DNA of 64,000 nucleotides from Demequina aestuarii (GTDB lineage Bacteria; Actinomycetota; Actinomycetes; Actinomycetales; Demequinaceae): NCBI RefSeq assembly GCF_000975095.1, contig NZ_BBRD01000001.1, positions 300,714 to 364,713 of the forward strand, read 5' to 3'. Shown piece by piece: positions 1 to 8,652 of this stretch (position 1 is its first letter; each line of letters starts with the position of its first letter). The notes under the pieces were generated by a model. It saw only the letters and a program-made list of their open reading frames with translations, ran no database searches and was not told where the DNA came from. The position numbers and the translations under genes were made by a program.

Positions 1-27
1 CACGTCGAAGCTGCTGTCGCCTGCCAT
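1..27 (-). CDS. YajQ-family nucleotide-binding protein (N-terminal fragment)
   Basis: Only the first nine codons lie in the window, read leftwards: MAGDSSFDV. This matches the conserved opening of the YajQ/UPF0234 family (DSSFDV, at or within two residues of the start), which binds nucleotides and in some bacteria cyclic di-GMP. A strong Shine-Dalgarno sequence (GAGGAGG) lies a few bases upstream of the ATG at 27. Being divergent from a tRNA-Tyr gene supports the reading. The fragment is too short for a firm call; the rest of the gene lies beyond the left edge. Confidence 0.6.
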
Positions 28-164
28 GGGTCCTCCTCGGGGTCGGGGCGCGATTCGCGCCGCTGCGGTCTCGTTCCCGATCCGCGCCGCACAGGTTCGC
101 GTCGCGGTCCGTTCTCTTGCTATCCTTCCATGCGCGCAGGGTTCAGTTCTGACCATGGCGCAAA

Positions 165-246
165 GGCAGGTTGCCCGAGCGGCCAAAGGGAGCTGACTGT
201 AAATCAGCCGTCATCGACTTCGGGGGTTCGAATCCCTCACCTGCCA
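165..246 (+). tRNA. tRNA-Tyr (GTA)
   Basis: A class II tRNA of 82 nt with a long variable arm, as expected for bacterial tyrosine tRNA. The acceptor stem is GGCAGGT/ACCTGCC with discriminator A at 246. The anticodon loop CTGTAAA presents GTA, and the T arm contains GGTTCGAATCC. The 3' CCA is not encoded; the base after the discriminator is C followed by G. Confidence 0.96.
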
Positions 247-250
247 CGCG

Positions 251-275
251 AGGCCCGGCCATGTGCCGGGCCTTT
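251..275 (+). terminator. hairpin terminator after tRNA-Tyr
   Basis: AGGCCCGGC and GCCGGGCCT form a perfect 9-bp stem around a 5-nt loop, followed by a short T-rich run (TTC). It lies five bases after the tRNA and is the likely intrinsic terminator of tRNA-Tyr. Confidence 0.75.
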
Positions 276-330
276 CGTGTCTCCGCCCCCGAACGCACCG
301 AACCCCCGTCGTCCCACCTTGGCGCCGTCA

Positions 331-389
331 AGCGCGGTCAGTGTCGATTCCGGGGGCTCGGTGCGCGCCAGAGCGCGCTCAGTGTCGAT
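331..389. repeat. short direct repeat (18 bp, two copies)
   Basis: AGCGCGGTCAGTGTCGAT at 331-348 recurs as AGCGCGCTCAGTGTCGAT at 372-389, 17 of 18 bases identical and 41 bp apart. Both copies lie between the tRNA-Tyr terminator and the end of the transporter gene. No function is evident; a regulatory site pair or a small duplication are both possible. Confidence 0.6.
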
Positions 390-398
390 GGACGAGCC

Positions 399-1868
399 TC
401 AGCTGCGGGTCGACTCCACGAACTTGCCGCGCTTGACGTGCACATCGGCGTCCATGGCCTCGAGCTCCATGCCCTTGGTCTCCGGCACGCGGAAGAACAC
501 GAACAGCAGCGACAGCAGCGCCATCGTGGCGTAGAAGCCGTACGCGAACGTGAGCCCGATCGACGCGAACGACGGGAACGACACGGTGATCGCCCAGTTG
601 GCGAGCCACTGCGCCGCCGCCGCCACGGCGAGGGCCGATGCGCGGATCCGGTTGGGGAACATCTCGCCCAGGAGCACCCAGACGACGGGGCCCCACGTGG
701 CGCCGAAGAACACCACGAAGGAGTTCGCGCCGATCACGGCGACAGTGCCCCATGAGCCTTCGAAGTCGGTGACCTCGCCGGCGCCATCGGTGATCGCCTG
801 GGAGAACGCGATGGCCATCAGGCCCAGCGATACCGTCATGCCGGTCGACCCGATGAGCAGCAGCAGGCGTCGGCCGATCCTGTCCACGAGCATGATCGCC
901 ACGATCGTGACAGCGATGTTGGTGACGGAGGTGATGGTCGACGTCAGGAACGCCTCCGACTCCCCGAAGCCGACGGACTGCCACAGCGTGTTCGAGTAAT
1001 AGAAGATCACGTTGATGCCCACGAACTGCTGGAATACGGACAGCAGAATCCCGGTCCAGACGATGGGCTTGAGCCCCAGCACGTGGCCTCGCAGGTCCCG
1101 CAGGGTCTGCTTCTCCTCGCGGTGCAGCGAGTCCTCGATCTCCTTGATCTTGGCGTCGACGTCCTGGACGCCGCTGAACAGTCGCAGCACCTCCGCCGCC
1201 TCGTCGTCTCGGCTGCGTCCCACCAGGTAGCGGGGGGACTCGGGAAGCCGGAGCGCCGCGACGCCGTAGATGACGGCGGGGACGGCCTCGGCCATGAACA
1301 TCAGGCGCCATGCCTCGAGGCCGAACCACAACTGCTCGGCGGCGCCGCCGGCGGCGTCCGCGAACAGCTGGCCCGTGAGCAGTGCGGCGAAGATGCCCAT
1401 CACGATCGCGAGCTGCTGGAGGGACCCGAGCCTGCCGCGGAACTTCGACGGGGACACCTCGGCGATGTACGCGGGGGCGATCACCGATGCCGCGCCCACG
1501 GCGAGTCCGCCGATGATGCGCCACAGCACCAGGTCCCAGATGCCGACTGCCAGACCCGAGCCGACGGCGGAGATCAGGAACAGGATCGCGGCGATGAGCA
1601 TCACGCGAATGCGCCCGTGTCTGTTGGCGATCGTGCCCGCGAACCACGCGCCGACCGCGCACCCGAGCAGCGCCGAGGCGACCGCGACGCCGGTGAACGC
1701 CGCGGAGAGATCGAACTCGCCCTCGATCGACTCGACGGCGCCATTGATCACGGATGAGTCGAACCCGAACAGGAACCCGCCGAGCGCGGCGCCGACGCTG
1801 ATCGTGACGACGCGGGCGTTGAGTCGACTGCTTGCGGGCGCGGATGGAGGGGAGGAAGTGCTGGCCAT
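399..1868 (-). CDS. MFS sugar transporter, sugar-porter family
   Basis: A 489-residue, 12-helix permease of the major facilitator superfamily, probably a sugar/proton symporter in the cytoplasmic membrane. Family signatures are visible: GFDSSVINGA in helix 1, DRIGRR after the middle of the protein, PESPRYLV before the central loop, and PETKG near the C-terminus. These are the classic sugar-porter (XylE/AraE/GLUT-like) motifs. The ATG at 1868 has AAAGG about six bases upstream. The gene follows the YcaQ-like gene on the same strand with a 100-bp gap, so it probably has its own promoter. The substrate cannot be read from sequence. Confidence 0.9.
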   Translation of the reverse strand: MASTSSPPSAPASSRLNARVVTISVGAALGGFLFGFDSSVINGAVESIEGEFDLSAAFTGVAVASALLGCAVGAWFAGTIANRHGRIRVMLIAAILFLISAVGSGLAVGIWDLVLWRIIGGLAVGAASVIAPAYIAEVSPSKFRGRLGSLQQLAIVMGIFAALLTGQLFADAAGGAAEQLWFGLEAWRLMFMAEAVPAVIYGVAALRLPESPRYLVGRSRDDEAAEVLRLFSGVQDVDAKIKEIEDSLHREEKQTLRDLRGHVLGLKPIVWTGILLSVFQQFVGINVIFYYSNTLWQSVGFGESEAFLTSTITSVTNIAVTIVAIMLVDRIGRRLLLLIGSTGMTVSLGLMAIAFSQAITDGAGEVTDFEGSWGTVAVIGANSFVVFFGATWGPVVWVLLGEMFPNRIRASALAVAAAAQWLANWAITVSFPSFASIGLTFAYGFYATMALLSLLFVFFRVPETKGMELEAMDADVHVKRGKFVESTRS

Positions 1869-1968
1869 GGGGACCTTTCATCGTGGCGGCGAGAGGGGCG
1901 CCGCACCGGGTCGATTGCTCGCCACACTAACCCGGGACCGGGTGAACGGCTGCTCGCGGGGCTGCCCG

Positions 1969-3288
1969 TCACCGTGCGAGCGAGAGATCGCCTCGCCCGG
2001 TCGACCGCCAGTCGTCGAGGCCGAGCCAGGCCGTCATCGCCTCCAGCTCGGCCGTCGCAGACTCCTGAACGGCTCCGCGTGCCACGGCCCGAGAGCCAGG
2101 GGCGCGACCCGGCTCGTGCCATGCGGCCTGGACCAGCAGCGTGCTCGCCTTGCGATCAGCCTTCAGGTCCAGGCGGGCCACGATGCGGTCCCCGACCAGC
2201 AGCGGCAGGCAGTAGTAGCCGTACACGCGCTTGTGCGCGGGCGTGTAGATCTCGATGCGGTAGTCCACGCCGAACATGCGCAGGAGGCGTGGTCGGTACC
2301 AGCACACGGGGTCGAACGGGCTCAGCAGCGTCCGTCCGGTGGCCCGGCCAGGGTCGCGGGCGGCCCGGTGATCCGGGCGCGCGGATGCAGGGCCGTCGAC
2401 GGCGATCAGCGCTGGCGCATTCCACCCCTCGACCTCAGCCCACGCGGCGAGCCCGCGCTCCACGGCCGATGCGGCCCACGCGGCGCCGCCGGCGACATCC
2501 GGGGAGCGGGCTCCGGCGGCGAAGGGCAGCCGGAAGTGGTCGCACAGGTCCTTCACGGTGCCGATTCCGGTCGCGGACAGCGCGCGGTCGAAGAGCGCTT
2601 GGCGCGCCTCGCCGGCCGGCACTCCCCAGTCGCCCTCGTCCGCTGCCGGGACCCCCCAGCCGCGCATCGGCGCATCGTAGGTCCGCGTGAAGTGCCTGCC
2701 GCGCGAGGCGGCGACGCTTCCCGTGATGAAGAGGTACTCGAGCGCGACCTTGACGTGGCCCTGGTCCCACCACGTCCCGCGTGCCCCGTCCCGGGGCGCC
2801 ATGTGCTCGAGGTCCCCCGCCACCACCGGTCCGTGCTCCTCGACGGCGGCGCGCACGGCACCGAGCAGCCCCGGACGTTCCGATTCGAGCTGCTCGCGGG
2901 TCCGGGACTTCCACCCTGATCCGCCCGCCATGCGGTGGTGCAGCAGTGGCAGCATCTCGCGCGGCATCACCGACGCCTCGTGGCCCCAGTGCTCGAAGGC
3001 GTGGGCCGAGTGTCCGCTGGCATCGCCCCACAGGAAGTCATCCAGATCGGCGGGCCGGTATGCGCCCACGCGTGAGTACAGCGGCAGATAGTGCGCACGG
3101 GCGAGGACGTTGACCGTGTCGAGCTGAAGCACGCCCTGACGGTGCAGGTACTCGCCGAAGTCCGCCTCCCGGGGGCGCCGCGACGGGGTGCGACGGGCCA
3201 GGTTCTGGGCGTCGAGGAACACGCGGCGAGCCTCGGCGGCGCTGAGCTGTAGGGTCACACGACTCACGTTAGCGGCGGCCTCAGACAC
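1969..3288 (-). CDS. YcaQ/AlkX-type winged-helix DNA glycosylase-like protein
   Basis: 439 residues, matching the winged-helix family that includes E. coli YcaQ (AlkX), a glycosylase that unhooks DNA interstrand crosslinks, and Streptomyces AlkZ. Near residue 55 the sequence QLDTVNVLARAHYLPLYSR contains the family's Q-x-D catalytic motif and its conserved surroundings. Further family blocks are a tryptophan-rich HxFEHWGHEA segment and a C-terminal SPFDPVCWYRPRL segment. The listed start is a GTG at 3288 without a clear ribosome-binding site. A second in-frame GTG (start of SRVTLQL) is also plausible. The gene is divergent from tRNA-Thr. The activity is inferred from the family; the substrate is unknown here. 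Confidence 0.8.
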   Translation of the reverse strand: MSEAAANVSRVTLQLSAAEARRVFLDAQNLARRTPSRRPREADFGEYLHRQGVLQLDTVNVLARAHYLPLYSRVGAYRPADLDDFLWGDASGHSAHAFEHWGHEASVMPREMLPLLHHRMAGGSGWKSRTREQLESERPGLLGAVRAAVEEHGPVVAGDLEHMAPRDGARGTWWDQGHVKVALEYLFITGSVAASRGRHFTRTYDAPMRGWGVPAADEGDWGVPAGEARQALFDRALSATGIGTVKDLCDHFRLPFAAGARSPDVAGGAAWAASAVERGLAAWAEVEGWNAPALIAVDGPASARPDHRAARDPGRATGRTLLSPFDPVCWYRPRLLRMFGVDYRIEIYTPAHKRVYGYYCLPLLVGDRIVARLDLKADRKASTLLVQAAWHEPGRAPGSRAVARGAVQESATAELEAMTAWLGLDDWRSTGRGDLSLAR

Positions 3289-3303
3289 CGGCGTCAGGCC
3301 GAT

Positions 3304-3333
3304 TTCACAAGCACTGCACGGGGCGTGTATTCT
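3304..3333 (+). promoter_or_regulatory. promoter for tRNA-Thr/tRNA-Met/rpmG
   Basis: TTCACA at 3304-3309 and TATTCT at 3328-3333 are separated by 18 bp and end ten bases before the mature tRNA-Thr. The match to a vegetative sigma70-type promoter is fair and the position fits. Confidence 0.55.
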
Positions 3334-3343
3334 TGTCCGGCTT

Positions 3344-3416
3344 GCCCCGATAGCTCAGTCGGCAGAGCGTTTCCATGGTAAGGAAAAGGTCCAGGGTTCG
3401 ATTCCCTGTCGGGGCT
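3344..3416 (+). tRNA. tRNA-Thr (GGT)
   Basis: A 73-nt class I tRNA. The acceptor stem GCCCCGA pairs with TCGGGGC, the discriminator is T, and the D arm reads TAGCTCAGTCGGCAGAGC. The anticodon loop holds GGT between TTTCCA- and -AGGAAA arms, and the T arm contains GGTTCGATTCC. CCA is not encoded. It is the first of a tRNA-Thr, tRNA-Met, rpmG series common in actinobacteria. Confidence 0.96.
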
Positions 3417-3426
3417 CTGAGAAATG

Positions 3427-3464
3427 CTTGATCATCGCTCCTCTTGCGAGGGGCGATGATCAAG
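3427..3464. other. 17-bp hairpin between tRNA-Thr and tRNA-Met
   Basis: A 17-nt arm (3427-3443, beginning CTTGATCATCGC) and its complement (3448-3464) pair with a single G-T wobble around the loop TTGC. There is no T-tract after it, so it is not a standard intrinsic terminator. It could be a processing signal between the two tRNAs or a weak terminator. Confidence 0.8.
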
Positions 3465-3474
3465 CGATTCTCGC

Positions 3475-3548
3475 GGCGGGGTAGCTCAGGTGGTTAGAGC
3501 ACACGACTCATAATCGTGGGGTCGCGGGTTCGAGTCCCGCCCTCGCTA
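3475..3548 (+). tRNA. tRNA-Met (CAT), elongator type
   Basis: A 74-nt class I tRNA with anticodon loop CTCATAA (CAT). The acceptor stem GGCGGGG/CCTCGCT includes two G-T pairs, and the discriminator is A at 3548. The paired first position and T54-type T arm favour elongator methionine over initiator. A CAT anticodon could also be tRNA-Ile2 after lysidine modification, but the position just before rpmG fits the usual elongator tRNA-Met. Confidence 0.9.
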
Positions 3549-3616
3549 CGAGACAGGCGCATCGCCTGTCGCCGTGCCTGCCAGGCGCGTCACCACAAGG
3601 CTGGGAGCACACCCTC

Positions 3617-3781
3617 ATGGCAAAGAACGACGTTCGTCCGAAGATCACGCTCGCGTGCACCGAGTGCAAGAACCGGAACTACATCACGCGCAAGAACCGT
3701 CGCAACACCCCCGACCGGGTGGAGCTCGCCAAGTTCTGCCGGAAGTGCGGCAAGCACACCCCGCACCGCGAGACGCGCTAG
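3617..3781 (+). CDS. rpmG: 50S ribosomal protein L33
   Basis: 54 residues, starting [20 protein letters not shown] and ending [11 protein letters not shown]. Two CxxC pairs (CTEC and CRKC) form the zinc ribbon of the zinc-binding (C+) form of L33. L33 sits near the exit-site tRNA region of the large subunit. The gene lies 69 bp after tRNA-Met and is probably co-transcribed with it. Confidence 0.95.
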   Translation: MAKNDVRPKITLACTECKNRNYITRKNRRNTPDRVELAKFCRKCGKHTPHRETR

Positions 3782-3936
3782 CACCTCAACTCTTCACCGT
3801 CCGCCCGTTCCCTCGTCAGAGGGGGCGGGCGTTCGTCGTTCCGGGGCGGGGACGGCAACCGGCCGGTGCGCGGATCGATCACGCGGGTCAGCGCGGCTCA
3901 TGCGGCGGCGCGCGTCTGCGTGCGACACTCCTGCCC

Positions 3937-4950
3937 ATGACGACGACCGGTGGTGACGCCACTGACGCTGCCCCTCGGCCGTCCCGCGCCCGACGCGCGA
4001 TGCGGGTGCTGTCCTTCATCGCTCTCGCCGGCGTCGCCGTGCCCGTCGCGTGCCGGCTGGTCGGCTGGGAGGCCGGTCCGCTCGCGATCGTGCTGGCGCT
4101 GATGCCATGGGTGACGCTCGCCGCCGCGGTGCCGCTGATCCTCGCCGCCCTGTCACGCGCGTGGTGGCTCGTGGGCGCATCGGCCGGGATCGCTGCCCTG
4201 TGCGTGTCGTGGGTGGTGCCGCTCTACATTGCGGAGAGCGCGCCGAGCGCGGGCGGTGAGCTCACGGTCGCGAGCATCAACATGACGTTCGGGCGTGCAG
4301 ACGCAGACGCGGTGGTGCGGCTCGTGGATTCCGGCGACGTCGATGTGCTCTCCGCTCAGGAGGTCACCCCCGAGATCGTCGAGGCGCTTGTTGACGCCGG
4401 CCTAGAAGAGCTCTTGCCATACTCCGAGGTCGCGGCCGAGCCCGGAGTCACCGGTACCGGCATGTGGTCCAGATCCCCGCTCAGTGACGCGGAGTCACTC
4501 GAAGGCTTCACGGGTCCGACGTCACGCGACGGGTACGCTTCGCGCGCCGTGCGCGCAAGTATCGACGTCGCCGGAGAGGCAGTCACCGTTCTGGCCGTCC
4601 ACCCCGCCGCGCCTGGCCTCTTCGATCACACGGGCTGGGACGCGAGCATGACCAGCCTCGTCGACCATCTCGACGAGCACAGCGGTCCCATCATGGTGGT
4701 CGGGGACTTCAACACCACCCGGGATCACCGTGCCTTCCGCGACATCGAGTCGCTCGGGTACGTCGACGCGGCGGACCAGGCGGGGGCAGGGTTCGCCCCG
4801 ACGTTCCCCGAAGGCCGTGGGCTGTTCGCGGTCGCTGCCATCGATCATGCGCTGGTGCGTGACGCCCCGCTCACCGCGGTGGAGGTGCGCACTGAGCCGG
4901 TTCACGGCGCGGACCACCGAGCCCTCGTCGTCACCTACGTCGCCCCGTAG
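3937..4950 (+). CDS. membrane-anchored endonuclease/exonuclease/phosphatase-family protein
   Basis: 337 residues. The N-terminal 90 residues hold three hydrophobic segments, followed by an EEP-fold domain. Fold motifs are the ASINM strand, the Mg-binding glutamate in LSAQEVT, the catalytic GDFNT motif and the terminal IDHALV...GADHRALVV with Asp-His. EEP proteins hydrolyse phosphodiesters of nucleic acids, lipids or sugar phosphates; the membrane anchor suggests the catalytic domain lies outside the membrane, but the substrate is unknown. The ATG at 3937 is preceded by GACACT seven bases upstream and no Shine-Dalgarno, consistent with a leaderless start. The reading frame is open further upstream, but that part overlaps rpmG and is not protein-like. 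Confidence 0.85.
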   Translation: MTTTGGDATDAAPRPSRARRAMRVLSFIALAGVAVPVACRLVGWEAGPLAIVLALMPWVTLAAAVPLILAALSRAWWLVGASAGIAALCVSWVVPLYIAESAPSAGGELTVASINMTFGRADADAVVRLVDSGDVDVLSAQEVTPEIVEALVDAGLEELLPYSEVAAEPGVTGTGMWSRSPLSDAESLEGFTGPTSRDGYASRAVRASIDVAGEAVTVLAVHPAAPGLFDHTGWDASMTSLVDHLDEHSGPIMVVGDFNTTRDHRAFRDIESLGYVDAADQAGAGFAPTFPEGRGLFAVAAIDHALVRDAPLTAVEVRTEPVHGADHRALVVTYVAP

Positions 4951-5137
4951 CCGCGAGGCGCCTCCGGGGGCGCTAGGGTATCCCCGTTCGAACCGCGCTG
5001 GTGATCGCAGCACCGCTCCGCACCCCGGGGCGAGGCGCCGGTCCCCACCGCAGCGATCTGGTTCGCGCTCTGCGCCGCCATCGGTGGTGCGGCACTAGAC
5101 GCACACACGCGCATCCGTGCGCAGATGAGGGGGACAC

Positions 5138-6592
5138 GTGACCACCACCACCCAGCGCGCCGGCATCGCCGGACGGCTCGACTCCTACTTTGAGATCACC
5201 ACGCGCGGATCGACGCTCGTGCAGGAGATCCGGGGCGGGCTCACCACCTTCTTCACCATGGCATACATCGTGGTGCTGAACCCGCTGATCATCGGCACGG
5301 TCGCCGACGGCGACGGCGCCTTCCTCGGCGGCGGCAGTGAGCCCAACCTTCCGCTCGTCGCGGCCGCGACGGCGCTGGTCGCCGGACTGCTGTCGATCAT
5401 GATGGGCGTGTGGGCCCGGTTCCCGCTCGCGATGGCGGCTGGCCTGGGGCTGAACGCGTTCGTCGCCTACGGCATCGCGTCGCGCGCCGGCATGTCCTGG
5501 CCTGAGGCCATGGGCTTCGTGGTCATCGAGGGAGTGGTCATCCTCGTGCTGGTGATGACGAACTTCCGCAAGGCCGTCTTCGCCGCCGTGCCCGCCTTCC
5601 TCAAGCAGGCGATCGCCGTGGGCATCGGCCTCTTCCTCGCGTTCATCGGGCTGTACGACGCCGGCATCGTGCGCGCCGGCAGCGGCACCCCCACGCAGTT
5701 CGGCGACGGCGGCTACATCTCGACGTGGCCCATGGTCGTGTTCGTGGTGGGCCTGTTCACCGCGATCGTGCTGATGGTCAAGAAGGTGCGCGGGGCGCTG
5801 CTGATCTCGATCGCCGCGGCCACCATCCTCGCCGTCGTCATCGAGGCGAGGATGTCGCTCGGCTCCACCCAGGACAACCCCGACGGCTGGGCGCTGGTGG
5901 TCCCGGCGCTTCCCGACGCCGCGGTATCGATGCCCGACTTCTCGCTCGTGGGCCAGGTCGACCTGTTCGGCGGCTTCACGTCGCTGCCGGTGCTCACCGC
6001 GCTGCTGCTGATCTTCTCGCTGCTCATCGCCGACTTCTTCGACACCATGGGCACCATGACCGCCGTGGGCGCCGAGGCGGGTCTGAACGACGAGGACGGC
6101 ACCCCGCCGCGCAGTCAGCAGATCCTGCTGGTGGACTCCGTGGGTGCCGCGGCCGGCGGCCTCGGCTCCGTGTCGTCGAACACGTCGTACATCGAGTCCG
6201 CCGCCGGTGTGGGCGACGGAGCTCGCACGGGCCTCGCCTCGGTGGTGACCGGCATCGCGTTCCTGCTGTCGACGTTCCTCACGCCCCTGTACGCCCTGGT
6301 GCCGTTCGAAGCGGCCACGCCGGTCCTCGTGGTCGTGGGCTTCCTGATGGTGTCGCAGGTCGCTGGCATCGACTGGAAGGACTATCGCATCGCGATCCCC
6401 GCGTTCCTGACGATGATCCTGATGCCGTTCGGCTACTCGATCTCGGTGGGCATCGGCGTGGGGTTCATCTCGTTCGTGCTGCTGCAGGTGGCGTCGGGCG
6501 GTGTGCGCAAGGTCCACCCCCTGATGTGGGGTGCCGCAGGCGCGTTCGTCGTGTACTTCGCTCTAGGACCCATCACGAGCCTGGTCGGCTGA
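5138..6592 (+). CDS. NCS2-family purine (guanine/hypoxanthine or adenine) permease, AzgA type
   Basis: 484 residues with about 12-14 hydrophobic segments. Signatures of the AzgA/PbuG branch of NCS2 are the N-terminal FFTMAYIVVLNP, the GLGLNAFVAYG block, DFFDTMGTMTAVG near the middle and SSNTSYIESAAGVGDGARTG. These proteins take up hypoxanthine, guanine or adenine with protons. The GTG start at 5138 has a G-rich GAGGGGG Shine-Dalgarno five bases upstream. A gap of 36 bp separates it from hadA, which has its own leaderless-type promoter. Confidence 0.92.
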   Translation: MTTTTQRAGIAGRLDSYFEITTRGSTLVQEIRGGLTTFFTMAYIVVLNPLIIGTVADGDGAFLGGGSEPNLPLVAAATALVAGLLSIMMGVWARFPLAMAAGLGLNAFVAYGIASRAGMSWPEAMGFVVIEGVVILVLVMTNFRKAVFAAVPAFLKQAIAVGIGLFLAFIGLYDAGIVRAGSGTPTQFGDGGYISTWPMVVFVVGLFTAIVLMVKKVRGALLISIAAATILAVVIEARMSLGSTQDNPDGWALVVPALPDAAVSMPDFSLVGQVDLFGGFTSLPVLTALLLIFSLLIADFFDTMGTMTAVGAEAGLNDEDGTPPRSQQILLVDSVGAAAGGLGSVSSNTSYIESAAGVGDGARTGLASVVTGIAFLLSTFLTPLYALVPFEAATPVLVVVGFLMVSQVAGIDWKDYRIAIPAFLTMILMPFGYSISVGIGVGFISFVLLQVASGGVRKVHPLMWGAAGAFVVYFALGPITSLVG

Positions 6593-6628
6593 CCACGGCC
6601 TGGGCCCCGGGTTCGCTAGGCTGGCACC

Positions 6629-7093
6629 GTGTCAGTGAACAGCGAAGCCGTGGGCCGCAGGTACGGCCCGTTCGAACCCTACGAGGTGACTCGGGTCAAG
6701 ATTCGGGAGTTCGCCGATGCGGTCGATGCCTTCTCGGGAGCGCACCGCGACGTCGCGGTCGCGCAGGCCGAGGGATACGCCGACGTCGTGGCGCCCACGA
6801 CCTTCGCGGTGGTGATCGCTCAGCAGGCCGAGTTCCACGTCGTCACCGACCCTGAAGTCGGGGTGGACTTCTCTCGCGTGGTCCACGCCGAGGAGCGGTT
6901 CACGCACGTGCGGCCGCTCGTGGCGGGCGACGTCGTCAGGACCACCGTGCACATCGACGCCATCAAGCAGCGCGCGGGGATCTCGATGGTCACTACGCGG
7001 TCGGAGCTCGTGGACCTGGACGGCGCCCCGGTCTCGACCGTGGTCAGCACGCTCGCGGTCAGGGAGTCACAGGATGAGGGTGAGACGCAGTGA
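6629..7093 (+). CDS. FAS1-like/HadA-type 3-hydroxyacyl-ACP dehydratase subunit
   Basis: 154 residues of hot-dog fold type (UPF0336/HadA family), the non-catalytic partner of a heterodimeric (3R)-hydroxyacyl-thioester dehydratase. Recognisable blocks are YEVTRVKIREFADAV, an APTTFAVV strand and the HAEERFTHVRPLVAGD segment. The GTG start at 6629 sits exactly six bases after a TAGGCT -10 element, so transcription probably starts at or near the start codon (leaderless). It overlaps the following hadB-like gene by four bases (GTGA), so the two are translationally coupled. Confidence 0.85.
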   Translation: MSVNSEAVGRRYGPFEPYEVTRVKIREFADAVDAFSGAHRDVAVAQAEGYADVVAPTTFAVVIAQQAEFHVVTDPEVGVDFSRVVHAEERFTHVRPLVAGDVVRTTVHIDAIKQRAGISMVTTRSELVDLDGAPVSTVVSTLAVRESQDEGETQ

Positions 7094-7521
7094 CCGAGTC
7101 GACGAGTCCCAGTTTCGCGGGCCTGGACGTGGGCCAGGTGGTCGCGGAGCGGGAGATCGCTCTCACGCGTGCCTCGCTGGTGCGCTACGCGGGAGCCTCG
7201 GGTGACTTCAACCCGATCCACTACAACGACGTCGTCGCCGTCGAGGTGGGTCTCCCTGGCGTGATCGCGCACGGCATGCTCACCATGGGTCTCGCCGCGT
7301 CCGTGGTCGAGGAGTGGGCCGGGGCGGGCAATGTCTCCGACGTCCAGGTGCGCTTCACTCGTCCCATCCCGGTGCCGAACCCCGGTGAGGCGACGGTGTC
7401 CGTGATCGCGCGCATCGGCGCTCTCGACGAAGAGCGCCGCACAGCGCGCGTCGATCTCACCGTGCAGCACGGCGACGTCAAGGTGCTGGGCAAGGCGCAG
7501 GCGCTGGTCGACTGCACGTAG
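7090..7521 (+). CDS. MaoC-like/HadB-type 3-hydroxyacyl-ACP dehydratase subunit
   Basis: 143 residues of MaoC hot-dog fold. The catalytic Asp and His of the hydratase motif are visible in GDFNPIHYND, followed by GVIAHGMLTMG. With HadA it forms the dehydratase of fatty acid elongation in actinobacteria. In related genomes hadA-hadB lead directly into murB; here a divergent lacI/MFS pair separates them. The GTG start overlaps the hadA stop codon. Confidence 0.87.
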   Translation: MTESTSPSFAGLDVGQVVAEREIALTRASLVRYAGASGDFNPIHYNDVVAVEVGLPGVIAHGMLTMGLAASVVEEWAGAGNVSDVQVRFTRPIPVPNPGEATVSVIARIGALDEERRTARVDLTVQHGDVKVLGKAQALVDCT

Positions 7522-7566
7522 GGCTGCCGACGCGCCAGGTCAGGCGCTCTTCTGCAAGACTGCGGC

Positions 7567-8631
7567 TCAGCGCTCGGGGTTGACGGGCGCCGTCGACGTG
7601 CCGATCCGGACCTCGAGCGGCATCCACACCTGTGACGGAGTCTCGCCCGCGAGCAACTCCTTGACCTCCGCGGCCATGGCTCTGCCCTTCTCGACGCCGT
7701 CCTGATAGACGGTGGTGAGCTCGAGAGGCGCGAGCCATGGCAGGTCGATGCCGTCGAAGCCGGTGATCGAGACGTCGTGGGGAACCTTGAGGTCCAGTTC
7801 TCGTGCCGCCAGCACGGCACCGGCCGCGAGGATGTCCGACTGCGCCACGATCGCCGTGGGGCGCGACTCGTGGGCGAGAGCCAGGTGGCCCGCCGCGATG
7901 CCTTCCGCGACCATCGACTCGCGTGCCTCGACCACCACGCACGGCTCGACTCCGGCGTGCCGGAAGGCCTCGAGGCGGTTGTGCATGGGCGCCCAGGTGG
8001 ACTGCGGCATGTAGTCCGTGGGCCGCAGCGCGGTCTCGTGGCCCGGTCCGTGCGGCAGAGTGATGGTGCCGATCCGCTCGTGTCCCAGCGACCGCAGGTG
8101 CTCGATGAGCTGCACCGTCGCGCTGGTGTCATCGATCGACACCTGACCGGCGCCAGGCGGCGCGTCGCCGTCCATCACCACGAACGGGACCGAGCGCTTG
8201 CGCAGCAGCTCGAGGGCGGGGTCGTCATGATCGCGGACGCGGAACACCACGGCGGCGTCCATCGGCGCAGTGGCGAGCAACGACTTGTCGCCGTTCTCAG
8301 GGGGCGGGGTGGGCAGCAGCAGCACGCCGAGGCCCATCTCGCCGAGCTCTGAGATCAGACCGTCCATCACGTTCAGGATGAGCGGTGCGCGGAAGGCGAG
8401 CGTGAAGGCGTCGTGGATCACCACGCCGACCACGTGGGTGCGCCCGGAGCGCAAGGCTCGCGCCTGCGCGGAGGGGCCCGCGTACCCGAGCTCCTCTGCC
8501 GCCCGCTCGACCCTGGCCTTCATGGCAGGGGAGATGGGGCCGGCCCCGGAATATGCGAGCGAGACTGTCGACAGCGACACGCTCGCCTTCGAAGCCACGT
8601 CGGCCATCGTCGGTCGTCTTCTCGCAGACAC
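7567..8631 (-). CDS. LacI-family transcriptional regulator
   Basis: 354 residues. An N-terminal LacI helix-turn-helix (TMADVASKASVSLSTVS, hinge ARALRSGRTHVVG) is followed by a periplasmic-binding-protein-like effector domain. I chose the GTG at 8631 because GGAGGA lies five bases upstream; the frame stays open a further 22 codons but without ribosome-binding sites. It is divergent from the MFS gene at 8769 and very likely controls it, sensing a sugar or related small molecule. Its stop lies 45 bp from the convergent hadB. Confidence 0.9.
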   Translation of the reverse strand: MSARRRPTMADVASKASVSLSTVSLAYSGAGPISPAMKARVERAAEELGYAGPSAQARALRSGRTHVVGVVIHDAFTLAFRAPLILNVMDGLISELGEMGLGVLLLPTPPPENGDKSLLATAPMDAAVVFRVRDHDDPALELLRKRSVPFVVMDGDAPPGAGQVSIDDTSATVQLIEHLRSLGHERIGTITLPHGPGHETALRPTDYMPQSTWAPMHNRLEAFRHAGVEPCVVVEARESMVAEGIAAGHLALAHESRPTAIVAQSDILAAGAVLAARELDLKVPHDVSITGFDGIDLPWLAPLELTTVYQDGVEKGRAMAAEVKELLAGETPSQVWMPLEVRIGTSTAPVNPER

Positions 8632-8652
8632 GTCGCTCCTCCGGGTTTTTTG

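Noticed and set aside
4973-6517. 514-codon His/Arg/Asp/Glu-rich frame on the minus strand
   Set aside because: It lies opposite the purine permease and mirrors its codon pattern.
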